Below, piece after piece: positions 41,501 through 45,196 of a stretch of 54,592 bases of DNA. The notes beneath the pieces are model-generated. The model was not told the origin of the DNA. It saw nothing but the letters and a program-made list of their open reading frames with translations, and did not search any database. The stretch is taken from contig JACRFH010000051.1 of the NCBI GenBank assembly GCA_016217975.1, positions 1-54,592 on the forward strand, given 5' to 3'. This DNA is from Candidatus Kaiserbacteria bacterium. GTDB lineage: Bacteria > Patescibacteriota > Minisyncoccia > Phycocordibacterales > UBA2100. A program made the position numbers and the translations under genes. Position 1 is the stretch's first letter; the number at the start of each line of letters is the position of its first letter.

Positions 41501-43674
41501 AAGCTTCACTAGTCACGCTTGCAGAGCTGAAGAAAGGTCAGAAATACGACGCGGCTTCGATGTTGGTCCTTCTTGAAACGAAACAGAAGACGCTCGCAGA
41601 TGCAGCAGAGAATGCGAACAAGGATTGGGCCACATGGCAGGCCAAATTGGTAAACGCGCAAAAAGCATATGTAGACGCGACAAAGGCGAACGAGAAAGCG
41701 CAGAATGAGAACAATCTGGCGCAGGCGCTTTTGGAGCAAGCGCCGGATTTGATCGCCCAGGCAGACAAGCTTGCTCAAGAGCGCATCGCCAAGAACGAGG
41801 CCGATGCAGCTGTCGCCGCCGCCGAAGCGGCTGCTGCGAAGTCGAAACCCGACCCGCGGCCAGCGATTGTGCAATCCGCTCCTTCCGTACCGACTGCTGT
41901 GCCTGTTGTAAGTAAGCCCACAATTGTCGTGCTCGGCGAAACACCCGATGCGTATCTTCCGCCGAATGTGCGCACTCCAGAGTCTCGTGAAAGGACGCCC
42001 GCGCCGGCGCAGATTCCGTTGCCAATCCCTGTTGCAATTCTTCCCTCACCGCTCTTACCAGTGAGGGCACCTTCAAATCAATCCCCGTTTGGAGGAAACT
42101 CGGCCTTCACTCTCGCGCCAATATCTCCAGAACAAGAGAAGCCGAAACCGAAGACGCCTTCGACGGGTTCGGACCAATCGCAAGCAGGAAGCGGGACGAG
42201 TATCGCCGGCATCAATCCTCCGACACTTCTGGTCGTCATACCTCCTCCGCCTCCGCCAAGCTCTCTGTGGACGCGCTTCTTACTCGTGCTCGGCCTTGCC
42301 ACAATTTCGCAGCAGAACAACAATGCAAACACGAATTCAAATACCATTCCGAGTGTCAATCCAGAGTCATCGCAAGTGACACAAGTGACAACTGCAAATC
42401 TTCCGGTACCGATTCCGGCGATTGTGATCTTGCCCACGTCGCCAAATACTGGTGTCGTTGCGCCAAATGCGCCAGGTACAGAAGTGCCTGTCTCCGAAGC
42501 ATCACCCGGCGAGCCCGCCGCACCGGCTTCTCCTGTCGCTCCGGCGACACCGACGGCCGCGCCCGGGACGATAGAATTTGATAAAGACGGCAAGGAAGCT
42601 CCCAAGGCGTCTCCGGCGTCGCAGCCTCCCGCGTCGCCGGGCACGACCCCGCCTGCACCGAGCTCTCCGGCTTCCACTCCTGCGCCAAGCGCACCTTCAG
42701 CTCCGTCTCCAGAGAGTCCGACGCCCGATCCGGATAAGAATGATTCGTGTTTTGTCGACGGCAAAGTAGTTCCGACCTGCAATACTCCTGAGAAAGATTG
42801 CACCATCGCGAATCTCACTGGCACACCTTGCCAAACGCCGGATACGACGAAGACCGGACCAGATACAACTTCTACTGGTGGAGGCGTAACGCCAAGTGGT
42901 ACGACTCCACCGGGCGGCGGCGGATTTAATCCAACCTCGATAATTGGACTTATCGGTGGACTTGCCAAACTTCTCATTCCTTTTACGAATCCAACGACAC
43001 CAATCGCGCCACCTTCTCCCTACGGTATTGGTACCGATGGTCAGTCATGCACGCAACCTCCAGCGCAGCCCACTAGTGCGTGCGCAAATGGCACATGGCG
43101 CGCGACATCAGGAATCAATGGATGTACGACTGGCTGGCAGTGCGTACCGAATGCTCCGGCGACCCCGGGTTCGACAGGCTCACCGCAAGCAACACCCACG
43201 ACACCGTTCACGAACATCCCGCCACAAAATCCTTCGCCAACATCTCAACCTTCAACAGTGCCAGCCCAGCAACCCAGTCAGACCAATAACCCAACCGGCT
43301 CGGGCATGACGGGAGAAGCGTTCTTTATAAAGCTCGGGATGTCGGGAGCAGTCCCGATTCCTGCTTCCGGTCCTGTCTCACTTGTGGTCTCACAGATACA
43401 ACTCATCGCGGGCGCGCCTCCGGAAGCGCCGCAGCTTCTACAAGAAGCACCGACGGCGCCCACGCTTGCGTCCGTGTTGCAGGGAGTGAGTGATTTCTTG
43501 CGCGGTATCATGGCATCCTTGAGCAGCAATCTTTCGGGCTCATCGACGTTTAGGTCAAACGATCTTAGCGGCGTCACTGCGGAACCAACTTTTGGAGCTT
43601 TCACCATCAGCTCGGTGCTCTCCGGCATCGTGAATTTTCTGCGCGCCTTCCTCACCCCCTTCAGCGGGCAATGA
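20590..43674 (+). CDS. Giant exported multidomain protein (7694 aa) with SecA-like, intein, peptidase and wall-hydrolase domains
   Basis: One uninterrupted frame of 7694 codons. Domain order by residue: signal peptide 1-45 (cleavage near AHA-QA); Cys module 52-90; helical/coiled-coil regions to about 780; hydrophobic patch 785-860; short repeats with AGVPPEQAARM about 890-960; SecA/DEAH-like ATPase about 1020-1640; roughly 97-residue repeats 2119-2316 plus a degenerate third; HEAIH zincin 2758; membrane region about 3070-3370; intein 3630-3971; YpfJ-like peptidases about 4200-4450 and 4540-4735; ChaN/EreA-like 4916-5204; lysozyme-like 5278-5458; M15-like motif 5618-5664; coiled coils about 6194-6490 and 6754-7087; Pro/Ser/Thr-rich tail with Cys modules to 7694. 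Probably a cell-surface machine. The upstream -10-like TAAAAT is 12 nt before the ATG. Paralogous at the N terminus to the gene at 17950. Whole-protein function unknown. Confidence 0.85.
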   Translation: MSAFRGFFVRVFFVPLLTFSFVGAPVLQPISLGAQLILKPSVAHAQAVGAGCEPIKDKDGKVTGAKNVSCKGKCIVDKEKAICKLDDKNIVPTTKDGQPIEVKKLQSDYDAAKKQADELNTKWNDSTDPTNPDFKDPTLGKEAEAAGAKALEAKMKLESALSQIEAIANPPDPTITKPTRPNLRFGPGTPLPGSNGAVILTPPNPGDLPASGGNPNDNGAPLGTSPLTGFGADTPAPNRSVLDSMEIQDYWQKAEEGLKAAADKVSNALTNLSDKALAAYDSFYSPKDAPRYPYLADDGIFYKDSMKTEIATKEQMDMLKWSPTGKSESFASKELTEEDVAKSKLKGLQYGRQEAYGGLQSAREDLEGGYDKSADGKYTCTFKAQCEQLNADIAAYNDALKKALEADSSYMDYYSSLPPALASDLSQQGGTGQSGPPAPIDPNAVDPQLKPLVEALNSGDIAKAQEVMKQLGPLSQDVQEYLGRTLAANGINIDPNTKELVAPIYANPDWAKQLAIGQEFQNELGQISRVASDQLIGAAYAQAQEQARLAEAQAKAAALTEADVALTDRASLQADQEKEFLQARIDKNNEIIKTLAQNRLVPDPNNPGKTITAKALENRLTAQNNAAQARIEALDAMSAIINSNDPLSDYVAEKYLQADNLPVQEDPQGLYATQTKFGKDQMLKQIQAIEEEERRLEVLQSRTGDVFSGPSRAALADQQARIDAARQILSEVVDATPYSAETQHALDRFSGNGNWYERALDSMSAKIQDLMAFNRDLSGGTSAVLGFGANLAETAVRDLGIVTFNPTAQDVVGALGSISTDQSLTYGIAFGNTVLNGVIVGQVGLGIARGIGTAIEATSILRFGNDSLGALPGVSRLADGSYVLATDYVRVESSLSRSLLAAKFDEVKLTAQEALVEAGYTPERAQALVRDGAEGRPLPSAADRVGLLEAGVPPEQAARMIADDAGALRQALLETGVPPEGLVSLNNSLKGVAPVNEARLAAIAKEAEAVSPKLKFDPDTGKVLNPQTEAETLKQLEKATGMKFADPELTRLEIAQRAAERLEGTGINFKTGQEMALTQTTRGGGVTLALGEGKTVVTLADRIYTYLTDPKANWMLMAPVNDLKKFGGLYGDQLAGLGSKTLLVTNDEKLLGSTAPGFKAVSFENFPAELKSNPGATVLLSAEEFGHLKSLITLEGGAGDLTKLLRTIRNVVIDEAHRLAGSNVASVIGNEARVVTYAERSALRADEFLGAIGAKAEPGTVLAEDRLVANPDIVRRLEGDLPSGRVSTDLKAALADDPAAFQQNPNRMYLVPETGDGIIGTPIMNDAFKQWIRDSLKMDPTDPMIANVLKTMEWTAGKDYAIIDGSGKAITTRTASNLGEAKVVTMDPTRGPQANMRFSEPEISITAQLKHGLTDSAVEVTQIAAETPLTQLFRVMQGESGPPRVGALSATLDGLEKLVEAGVPIDGILHVSPSRLNVASFKTLDSAAEGRALLFDNLAKQPNASPLLPKDVSFSEAQRLSNTHSFGYATDPVEFARLEKAFNEASAAGGPLEGYQFVKYQNGVVYKNGFEVGTDPNAVVKNLYKESPTFVLSDAAGTNGINNQAKGLGVRFGIGSGEDLAQNVGRLSRTSSLPGGGRWESEFFVVRDESALTKQLTGSLRAENADSMLIALKASGGDDMLGASLFEKAQTKGLGALSGEEQVALLAKITDAERLSNITNNAISQGAIATRITNPVKGMLESAAITGEAQSFAERMYLDAIARKPAPVDLSLNPSGGRLTNDSYFNAGFKAWDAQAAQFVEKWEGLLAKESGATQTALKPAFDAWKERLAEAAAKPYAEAVPLRGTFAAASPLESMGIAKTLSEAVIPPTLSIQPTAVATLGKDFAALLADARAGALTSGRIEAELAAARRTLSTDPTLTAAAKAAAGVADAPFALKFAGAGDLAAAMGMVNAAVAAYEQNLTAAQQAVTALQGASSFDTELQQQQLQNLQQALNGLAQAGSTPSEFKGLSLTPTTDLSKADIPVLTNDVLAQVGENKTRLATSKLPLPGIVRLGMRGDADTSARQASPVTAVSGPAKLAAAQRKPPAGTLAPASAPAPLANTYFVPTAAQAAIPTAVNPGTWNPVSASKWSAADWSSRIAAVKQVAQTTPGPVGAAYASAQANLESARRWSPSGNIFAKVFATVMSPIADIRITQAAQDIRTAQSLSTPVSEQLDPSTWSDNARDWSPAQFAVRIAEMTQLAATYNDKKSTAYNSKLGPAFAAANDALKAAQAKRGSILAKTLDLAKRLIPVLGNSADNDITKAGDAMRTAENIAFVQNIAFAPTPATSPKDTGAIAKDTPLASRTPATKVTTDKIKIVQNYVDAVQALADANKRETASNAPSFSNLFNLTAAQRKATAAKIEKGVEKERILLAAARADLAQFGYEPFEDIKGAKGIINSKGEVLARSTTPSGIMVVVATFDTLVANPLGNTTFTFESDAIQAYRDAVQKQIDAGDDEAASLTAEADQNVALNYLEKKGSSLTDARARAWVDAKQASARADKAAIDALNTYGAGSLQLKAADDAADAAKQAQKDALSNLAYNEPKGWAQYFRRAAAFSVPLGGLLLGALAFDPTGVGGATLAVASFFGFGARLSDGTEVVQPSVGRPYRVAADLTQSQQAQLKSRLEEHRNVARSAQPSELKQKLAGLVNTILGKEFNRLGLRDAEGNSLFLPLQANEIGGISINSSASYDPLPDKIAIRDFESIAQAPRRFKTLLHEAIHQTGATTLTWGSLMGIGEPGPKDIRSGYDPTYSRSFNEGLVDSTAERLIRENAALLASAFPGTTVEQWQQFNSSTYDDERAFNAKFNQAIGAAQGKSAAEARDDIFRGYVKGDDAPIRQAETVFGKGTLAILRDMRLNTSDQVSNINAYFFSNNAAERQLAAQNLANARTSLFAGLTSAQTDQALQNIDVAIDATDREVQSEMTNLKDQLSRAVSGASANDPQVNDLLKKVSLLNAYVAAEAQAQELAANTKVQPPQPPQPSQNATAGTAPAATAGTAQTAPAAQGIAQGNPFPLPSFISNRIQNTNWVKRLPQAIVVGATVAVGAVAYFAAAQLGVPLPGHWGTQAYLDTVWHGIGTGIIAGTTALGVTAVLSAGTYFWNGLKGTPNAPPATVAETEQQLPSNRTNLITQLGVGAVTIGLALWGAPLLAVLPVAVGGSIAVSYMSGNAVRSVPNPQDNTTITENRGTLFGTVAAKFPGSLAQFFARFPFIGQAAVASSAAVTGVLGLNPILGPATIYASIYFFRPVVLAILSTYTGQKLALGVETFGLRTVQFLTGSRDLTFFGYSFPKISFGLRTAGQIALARALSIPLFSLPIGALSNVTGTTAYINTIRGGVSVVPPNVATLALDIAKGKVTNLDALTSRVASLGTRSPASPQPAPGQQEIPIASGAAPLPGIVVVETPAPVPTTGAGGPPPPDATAPKVTPVVAAGAVLTAALDQLKAAEKAIDDFRQDQEMQDLLRSNPTEGQRRFDALLAGKDKARTDLATAVPLSQILAATKASDLPVGNEGIMQYPINQDLRVNVMSDLRIVDVSDPSHPIVKQVLGGKTVADVVKEFGSSPATKGTPIAVNTPPAALPTPQKTSPEAQCVTADTKLRRRKLKKGEKGADKDGYIYDDVMIKDIVPGDEIASMDPISGVLVYSRVNALINKGVQTIYQLTTQSNRRIRTTDAHPYFVRTKYDTGAKAREIQKLYRFEVDMSMKIENYSADSIIAIANTEQSFTIEVSRKVKQTLRDRTRHLNKSKRFLPAVFALGIVEALRNMETRVHELVIDTDYLTYDALITRIIHEFFPTIHLSFDQVGKHSTAHLAAYKVHKNKKAADMVAAIESFSIKTENALRATFSSNLSAEPPVGPQASSDMAKVHEQDEIVKKGEWTIVKEIREGQMIAVTYGNRVVWEKIVKIDKQAPERVYDIEIEGTHNFIGNDIVAHNTQVGSTPAVSLNQPQPGEFDSIAANPPIVKAGPVASAILDQSQVQSDEQKALAIFNANFKSWSNFFISHKDQLQDIASQLDAQNLNNTIIASSINYAIKSGSLLQDTLQRGIVASNDFSTRKVTAEQMQELKALALYVIGAEPRPEFVNLRWYQPQTVARQLEPTLADLDRQGLGNTLTARAIADAIQASLLGRETRPDLADAKALGLEGKIPQPQAVSTVPPPQSSLATLAKPTSGDYQKLFAVLLLGDKYKQNSAKYEAMVPFMINSVALPAGTVESPSIDSFKTDDSAKAEIRKGWDQMMAYLTKEYAAQGRQFIAPKLNLEATPEGYAWSLPGYNPNTKTVTIDIAYYRNGLASKYSSDGTPIKRVESTNLMNVFADAAHEIGHHVQYSVARAPNGPINGDAFEQNADQIGARLLAGAGILTQKNAFQFFTAVVADADDIIKAQSTNANAAYTDPHGGARERVQASAQGVGDKDLTASLDTLVKAGLTIDWNKAPALASGPQKTGAIQIPTQQVPAGLSGQALAQIGTNIKNGIDSLVTLVQSRSGQSTQAQLAQQQTVAKMTTTQVGSFANDTVNTLNTFWTDYFAVRGATFKPITAVPDANNITYDLPSSRVLFDAGLLQNLAVTRAPNVGKELIDEILAHEIGHAFQQQAYGIGRGIGMQTMPATSQRSAELNADWIAGFSLAKTGIVAPNNAAKVAKLIANLQSPGVPGYPTSAERERAFTSGFQTALNGGEVDKVFAEYPITGLSPRITFAIPQKGGGIAPQLADPTNLIRAAGVIGGWISTAWDGTKFVLSEARREILPLPATGNTAELPKATLTPDQQAAIARYDAAKAAFALSLVKNATLPMEAFNAAARPLKAELDAATLNLSDSGIVITTDATGPTAMALASTGQIIRATPSTPAPSITKPDKFAVPFIQQPTLARSTVGAPKVPFDSILSQVQAMIGNNGTITQVKNNGGPVIIAIPQIHDVGYLPGATGGVDDKTIQRIQDQIMTIRAGIIVAGISTSLIPEGSLMGNEETIAGDAKFYGIESRQIATLMMSQFTDFIGKQYVKDNKASLMSILDTGGIQSLQDKLIADYYKSPQFQKLLTNYTDGEPGADALTSEEVDTSKATFVIAVHDALFKALPDDPDLESALLSARLFIYQSHGRIAVEQRNVNVTNNLDDLLKKIGSQPVVHVFGAAHFEDHYDTFYQQATHKIQDAWDQKGFSYIVITPAAMLESGNAVAISLAGEYPPTPADVAADDQAARDALANAKKVAVAPQTPAAPAVPTALPPQPIEQAQLPKPGAGPSALPPQQASQQGIQDSGKYVSLAQARAPIVLEIQQDSDLRRLIMASTQAEVGGQGPVSEQAYIESAINRNLSEKSVNPSVTLRQTLSSLYNPVTQEGYYPATTINKLGARFSSAEQARMNVIIDAVLAGSNISNLATGNESGPNICFGNCVPVVDLATGKTMQWTFNPGRGERFVLESPTVAWRNDMLSKLGRPGTTLPGATSQSTTLAQALVNQGRIQLKQGEQMIQTGIDQTAASPTYTFFVYDPAVESSGHTVQMQQVPSGVQTVTLPAGKITIDRVAVLAPDVGELYKQAIRNGGSKVRLGAFDSEFAADVGRAFVRFYDIRKYVPGMTDALRPQNAKYGAKNSGHKLGEAFDFGYRRFKRSSDIALFTQLLREEGVAVNPEPNAPGGPHTHAEKNLRPYKGMLPALGNSSRNLTSKSVKQFALFTPDAKGEFTQQIGQAFVLAPASQQSPQVATTPAGGGAKDFSDGINKAALQLLHNGDKIRPVKNNPDAAIVTRGKTQFNLVPDPAKPGVYNLVNRSTKALVASADIAQQPAAAPSQSLADALAAINVLNAKGQVVTVIKTPYAPNGYTNCTKVEGCDEAQSPNLEGELNKSRKTPMVRTLVDVVEGKSWYITLAGGKDQAKRGDFYFIPTIEFISPKDHLIYVLSTNAALFQGKGSRFTDPVSKKTYVYWSGIGYVHDIGGAFPNGTAKKDIPVAHFTGIMSDAQGARFVNAQGTLNGPSKWIYLGTSRATAIALSNSAKNVALALAPPQPGTSVVANRDVISPPASAVPTGKPIVITETTPPDTYLPTLMQLAKPATPPITVPASASNEVPSVIPIGNTPVTLATVQGMMEQGAAPPNGKAEPKSDGTYWLFAADKTTRVYLVQTAPGLYVLIANGQRVGNEFALALEGGATAKPEPAAPPKSETTPPATPPQDVAFAQTDLAAATQKAASVKTALEDAQKQQQNVDKLAKNITTNIKALRDAGTQMETSSTGAELKARFVNASKKGIALIASLTQLQSAPNISDATRVQITAALSVAGVQAQMKLEIYAFAARPTVNPFGKAPSQNSTKRDLMQKLAPMKLQLAMGLKNAEAAIANAKTESAASVQTAQSGLNDANVALATAQQALANAQKKSAESPAPVVVVPPTPNPPVPAARPDAGPQPAVVQFPEKITKFGAFAEKPVTAKTSSISQDAAAVEQAQKNAQVQAAADAEARAQRKTTRDQENALAERLKTAAEFQIRRTLKLDPNDLPPREKYNEGGAVFDLRNQLYDSTEVLLSNRVAQIEDDISALPVGRLRSETDTTKLAMLEPQLEAAQKALHEFKTARDKEDNDAFDVFVAKQQKNHLSQKGLTYWTGDFKAKVKDKIAKILTDDMNSLVYYYDLIPHATRAEDAPEFLALYARLQLVLAPTQPGETEAWRGEIAKMRTRLDINGKMDLLTLNQLEKLQQRVINKLIVLESPAEEPAVPSADQKPTTTDAPTVIAEAPPIEIPLAEQGVELRKASNVASEAEKNLLDRVEELRLVADAAEKAAAKAKKTLADADAAIKTAQEDSNTAKTTYNKLLAQIQPAKTTLANATALDANMKVVQEAYDRADKDANSLTRAKTIASAKLAYATAHDQYNIFNDKGKVIAKKDGILRTLPLIMDNPLLSTADKAANNLDLATVERRLGHFNYDIQNAEVLLEQHGRDALIAAGTTAANDAVKAAQRIINRAKASLVTLAELKKGQKYDAASMLVLLETKQKTLADAAENANKDWATWQAKLVNAQKAYVDATKANEKAQNENNLAQALLEQAPDLIAQADKLAQERIAKNEADAAVAAAEAAAAKSKPDPRPAIVQSAPSVPTAVPVVSKPTIVVLGETPDAYLPPNVRTPESRERTPAPAQIPLPIPVAILPSPLLPVRAPSNQSPFGGNSAFTLAPISPEQEKPKPKTPSTGSDQSQAGSGTSIAGINPPTLLVVIPPPPPPSSLWTRFLLVLGLATISQQNNNANTNSNTIPSVNPESSQVTQVTTANLPVPIPAIVILPTSPNTGVVAPNAPGTEVPVSEASPGEPAAPASPVAPATPTAAPGTIEFDKDGKEAPKASPASQPPASPGTTPPAPSSPASTPAPSAPSAPSPESPTPDPDKNDSCFVDGKVVPTCNTPEKDCTIANLTGTPCQTPDTTKTGPDTTSTGGGVTPSGTTPPGGGGFNPTSIIGLIGGLAKLLIPFTNPTTPIAPPSPYGIGTDGQSCTQPPAQPTSACANGTWRATSGINGCTTGWQCVPNAPATPGSTGSPQATPTTPFTNIPPQNPSPTSQPSTVPAQQPSQTNNPTGSGMTGEAFFIKLGMSGAVPIPASGPVSLVVSQIQLIAGAPPEAPQLLQEAPTAPTLASVLQGVSDFLRGIMASLSSNLSGSSTFRSNDLSGVTAEPTFGAFTISSVLSGIVNFLRAFLTPFSGQ
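23650..25510 (+). other. Domain of giant protein: SecA/DEAH-helicase-like ATPase
   Basis: Residues about 1020-1640. The Walker A GEGKT is at 1091-1095 inside TLALGEGKTVVTLADRI, preceded by FKTGQEMAL as in SecA's N-terminal ATPase. Motif II VVIDEAHRLAG puts DEAH at 1214-1217. A motif VI-like QNVGRLSRTS is at 1622-1631, preceded by GTNGINNQAKGL, which resembles SecA's second RecA fold. Both RecA lobes appear present. An ATP-driven motor downstream of a signal peptide is unexpected because ATP is scarce outside the cytoplasm. Confidence 0.7.
26944..27540 (+). repeat. Tandem ~97-residue repeats in giant protein
   Basis: Copy 1 (residues 2119-2215) begins NPGTWNPVSASKWSAADWSS, and copy 2 (2216 to about 2316) begins DPSTWSDNARDWSPAQFAVR. 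Both continue with RIA, then a Tyr-containing helix and an AQDIRTA/GDAMRTA block. A more diverged third unit may follow to about 27860. They are helical and probably structural spacers. Confidence 0.65.
28800..29100 (+). other. Domain of giant protein: zincin with HEAIH motif
   Basis: Residues about 2738-2837. FKTLLHEAIHQTG places HExxH at 2758-2762. A second acidic helix SFNEGLVDSTAERL (Glu2799) could supply the third zinc ligand, as in gluzincins. Family not identified. Confidence 0.6.
29806..30700 (+). other. Domain of giant protein: multi-helix hydrophobic/membrane region
   Basis: Residues about 3073-3370 contain at least five to seven hydrophobic stretches, for example AIVVGATVAVGAVAYFAAA, GIGTGIIAGTTALGVTAVLS, GVGAVTIGLALWGAPLLAV and LNPILGPATIYASIYFF. 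This would anchor the precursor's N-terminal half in the membrane. Topology is not resolvable by eye. Confidence 0.6.
31477..32502 (+). other. Intein / bacterial intein-like (Hint) domain in giant protein
   Basis: Residues 3630-3971, 342 aa. Block A begins with Cys1 (CVTADTKL). An IKDIVPGDEIASMD block follows, then block B RIRTTDAHPYFV with the TxxH motif, block F VYDIEIEGTHNFIG and block G DIVAHN followed by Thr3972 as +1 residue. All residues needed for splicing or cleavage are present. Between blocks B and F lie about 240 residues without LAGLIDADG or HNH motifs, including ELVIDTDYLTYDALI and VGKHSTAHLAAYKVH, which have an unidentified, possibly RNase H-like pattern. The insertion site is a Pro-rich linker, as for BIL/Hint domains of secreted proteins, rather than a conserved enzyme site. 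Confidence 0.85.
33190..34790 (+). other. Domains of giant protein: two tandem YpfJ-like neutral zinc peptidases
   Basis: Copy 1, residues about 4200-4450: YNPNTKTVTIDIAYYRNGLA, then AAHEIGHHVQYSVA (HEIGH 4355-4359), FEQNADQIGARLLAGAG and DPHGGARERVQA. Copy 2, residues about 4540-4735: EILAHEIGHAFQQQAYG (HEIGH 4618-4622), AELNADWIAGFSLAK and GYPTSAERERAF. The HExxH, ExxAD and (H)G-S-ExR elements occur in the same order as in YpfJ-type metallopeptidases. Both copies keep the zinc ligands. Confidence 0.72.
35335..36200 (+). other. Domain of giant protein: ChaN/EreA/TraB-like fold
   Basis: Residues about 4916-5204. PVIIAIPQIHDVGYLPGA with His4946, SLIPEGSLMGNEE and VVHVFGAAHFEDHYDTF with His5161 and His5165 reproduce the paired His/Glu layout of the erythromycin-esterase/ChaN/TIKI superfamily. 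Activity (esterase, peptidase or haem binding) cannot be assigned. Confidence 0.5.
36420..37620 (+). other. Domains of giant protein: lysozyme-like region and M15-like DD-peptidase motif
   Basis: Residues 5278-5458 contain ASTQAEVGGQGPVSEQAYIE (candidate catalytic Glu5318) and SNISNLATGNESGP, a pattern seen in phage-like muramidases. Residues about 5558-5677 carry SGHKLGEAFDFGYR (His5618, Asp5625) and GGPHTHAEKN (His5662, His5664), the SxHxxGxAxD...HxH signature of M15/VanY-type zinc D,D-peptidases. Together they suggest peptidoglycan cleavage outside the cell. Confidence 0.6.
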
Positions 43675-43700
43675 CATCGTGTGGTAGGCTGTAGTCACGT

Positions 43701-44756
43701 ATGCGAGAAGGACCACGAAATTGGGGCAAGAAAATAACGAATACGCTTGGCGCGGGCGTCGTACTTGGCAAGGTTCTCACCGGCATACCTGCAGAAGCAG
43801 GTCCAAGCAAAGTTGCGGGCGCAGAGACTCAGATCCCACCGCGAGCCGAAGCACAGAAAATATCGCAGGATATTTTAAATCCGGCGCTCATACCAGACGC
43901 AGAGCTGCAAGACAAGATGGACAACATGAAACGTACGTACGAATCCCCCAATTTCACCAACGAGCAGTTCTTTCAATTTCTTGGTGACGGGCAGGAGATC
44001 GCCGATTCTTTCTGGAGGGGGAAGAGGGCGGGAATGAAAGTATTCGAATTCAGCGCCGTCGGAAAGAAGAGTCGCGAGCATGATCACAAGAATCTACGCG
44101 AGCCAGCGGGACTCTCCAGAAATTCCGCAGATACGAGCAACATGTTTACGATGTTATTTGCGCCTGATCTCAATGGGAAGGATGCGCGCGTACTCTCGAT
44201 GGCCTCGGGTCACGATCAGCCGGGCTGGTCGCGTGAATATAAAATCTCCGGCGATGTCGCGGCGAAATCGCTTGGTCGCGCGGAGCCTGGTTCCGAATAT
44301 CCTGATTTTGTGGCGATTGCCATGCAAGAGGGTATGCACCAACTCGGCATCACCGTTGGGCCTTCTTCTGCTGGTAATGATCAGTTTGTCGGATACGTAT
44401 TTGATCCAAAGAAAGCGCTCGATCGCGGTTTCTTCCACTTCGATTTCTCGCAAGTTGATTCAAAACTGAAGCATATTGATTTTGATGACATCATGAAAAA
44501 CGGCGAAGTATTCTGCAAAGTTCTCCCTTCTGGCGTGAGCACGGAGACTAATCCTCTCGCGTATAGGTCCGGGACCATGGAGCTTATAATCAAGGAAGGC
44601 AAACCTCGAATCTTCGGGAGCCAGATGATTCAAGCAACCATTACGGAGGGGAAAAAGCCGGATGGTGCCGCGCCGAAGTCCTTTAAGATTCTTTGCTTCG
44701 GGGGACCAGGAATTATTCAGAAGGCGGGCGAGTTGGCAATAGCTGCAGGAAATTGA
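43701..44756 (+). CDS. Hypothetical protein downstream of giant gene
   Basis: A 351-residue protein starting 26 nt after the giant gene's stop. The N terminus is basic (MREGPRNWGKK) followed by a modestly hydrophobic stretch (TLGAGVVLGKVLTGIPAEAG) that might be a weak signal peptide. The rest is mixed alpha/beta: FTNEQFFQFLGDGQEIADSF, SMASGHDQPGWSREYKI and GVSTETNPLAYRSG. No recognised domain. Its position suggests a link to the secreted island but there is no direct evidence. Confidence 0.6.
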   Translation: MREGPRNWGKKITNTLGAGVVLGKVLTGIPAEAGPSKVAGAETQIPPRAEAQKISQDILNPALIPDAELQDKMDNMKRTYESPNFTNEQFFQFLGDGQEIADSFWRGKRAGMKVFEFSAVGKKSREHDHKNLREPAGLSRNSADTSNMFTMLFAPDLNGKDARVLSMASGHDQPGWSREYKISGDVAAKSLGRAEPGSEYPDFVAIAMQEGMHQLGITVGPSSAGNDQFVGYVFDPKKALDRGFFHFDFSQVDSKLKHIDFDDIMKNGEVFCKVLPSGVSTETNPLAYRSGTMELIIKEGKPRIFGSQMIQATITEGKKPDGAAPKSFKILCFGGPGIIQKAGELAIAAGN

Positions 44757-44816
44757 AAGTGATGATTTCCGGACAAGTCGATGGACTCATGAGAACCATG
44801 TGATAGAATATTGCTT

Positions 44817-45182
44817 ATGGAAAAGGCGATCAAACAACTTGCAAGTGCTGTGAAAAAGGTGGCGGAGAATCTTAAGGACGTGATGGAGACCGTCAATTTT
44901 ATGAAAGACCGCATGGTGACTAAAAGCGAGTTAAAGGAATCAGAAGATCGAGTGAAGACCGAATTGAAGAAGACGGAGGATCGTCTGCGGAGCGAATTCC
45001 ACCAAGAAATCAGCGAGGCCAAAGATGACTTGAGACGAGTAACGAAAGATACGGTGCAAATGGCTAAAGACGAGGTTCTTGAAGCGATTCATCCCACCGA
45101 GAAAGCGGTGGATAAAGATTCAGTTACTCTTGTCGATCATGGAAGACGGCTAGTTCGGATCGAGAAGCATCTTGCTTTATAA
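44817..45182 (+). CDS. Small coiled-coil protein
   Basis: A 121-residue, highly charged protein that is predicted coiled coil over most of its length (LKESEDRVKTELKKTEDRLR, EISEAKDDLRRVTKDTVQMA). There is no membrane segment. It resembles the many short coiled-coil hypothetical proteins of CPR genomes. TAGAAT (44804-44809) is 7 nt before the ATG at 44817, giving a leaderless message, whereas the TTG two codons upstream would overlap this hexamer. lemA starts 14 nt after its stop. Confidence 0.6.
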   Translation: MEKAIKQLASAVKKVAENLKDVMETVNFMKDRMVTKSELKESEDRVKTELKKTEDRLRSEFHQEISEAKDDLRRVTKDTVQMAKDEVLEAIHPTEKAVDKDSVTLVDHGRRLVRIEKHLAL

Positions 45183-45196
45183 ACTAAAGGTACCTT

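Noticed and set aside
42078-42977. 299-codon antisense frame in the Pro/Ser/Thr-rich tail of the giant gene
   Set aside because: Gly/Val-rich translation is the expected antisense of Pro/Thr/Ser-rich coding sequence.
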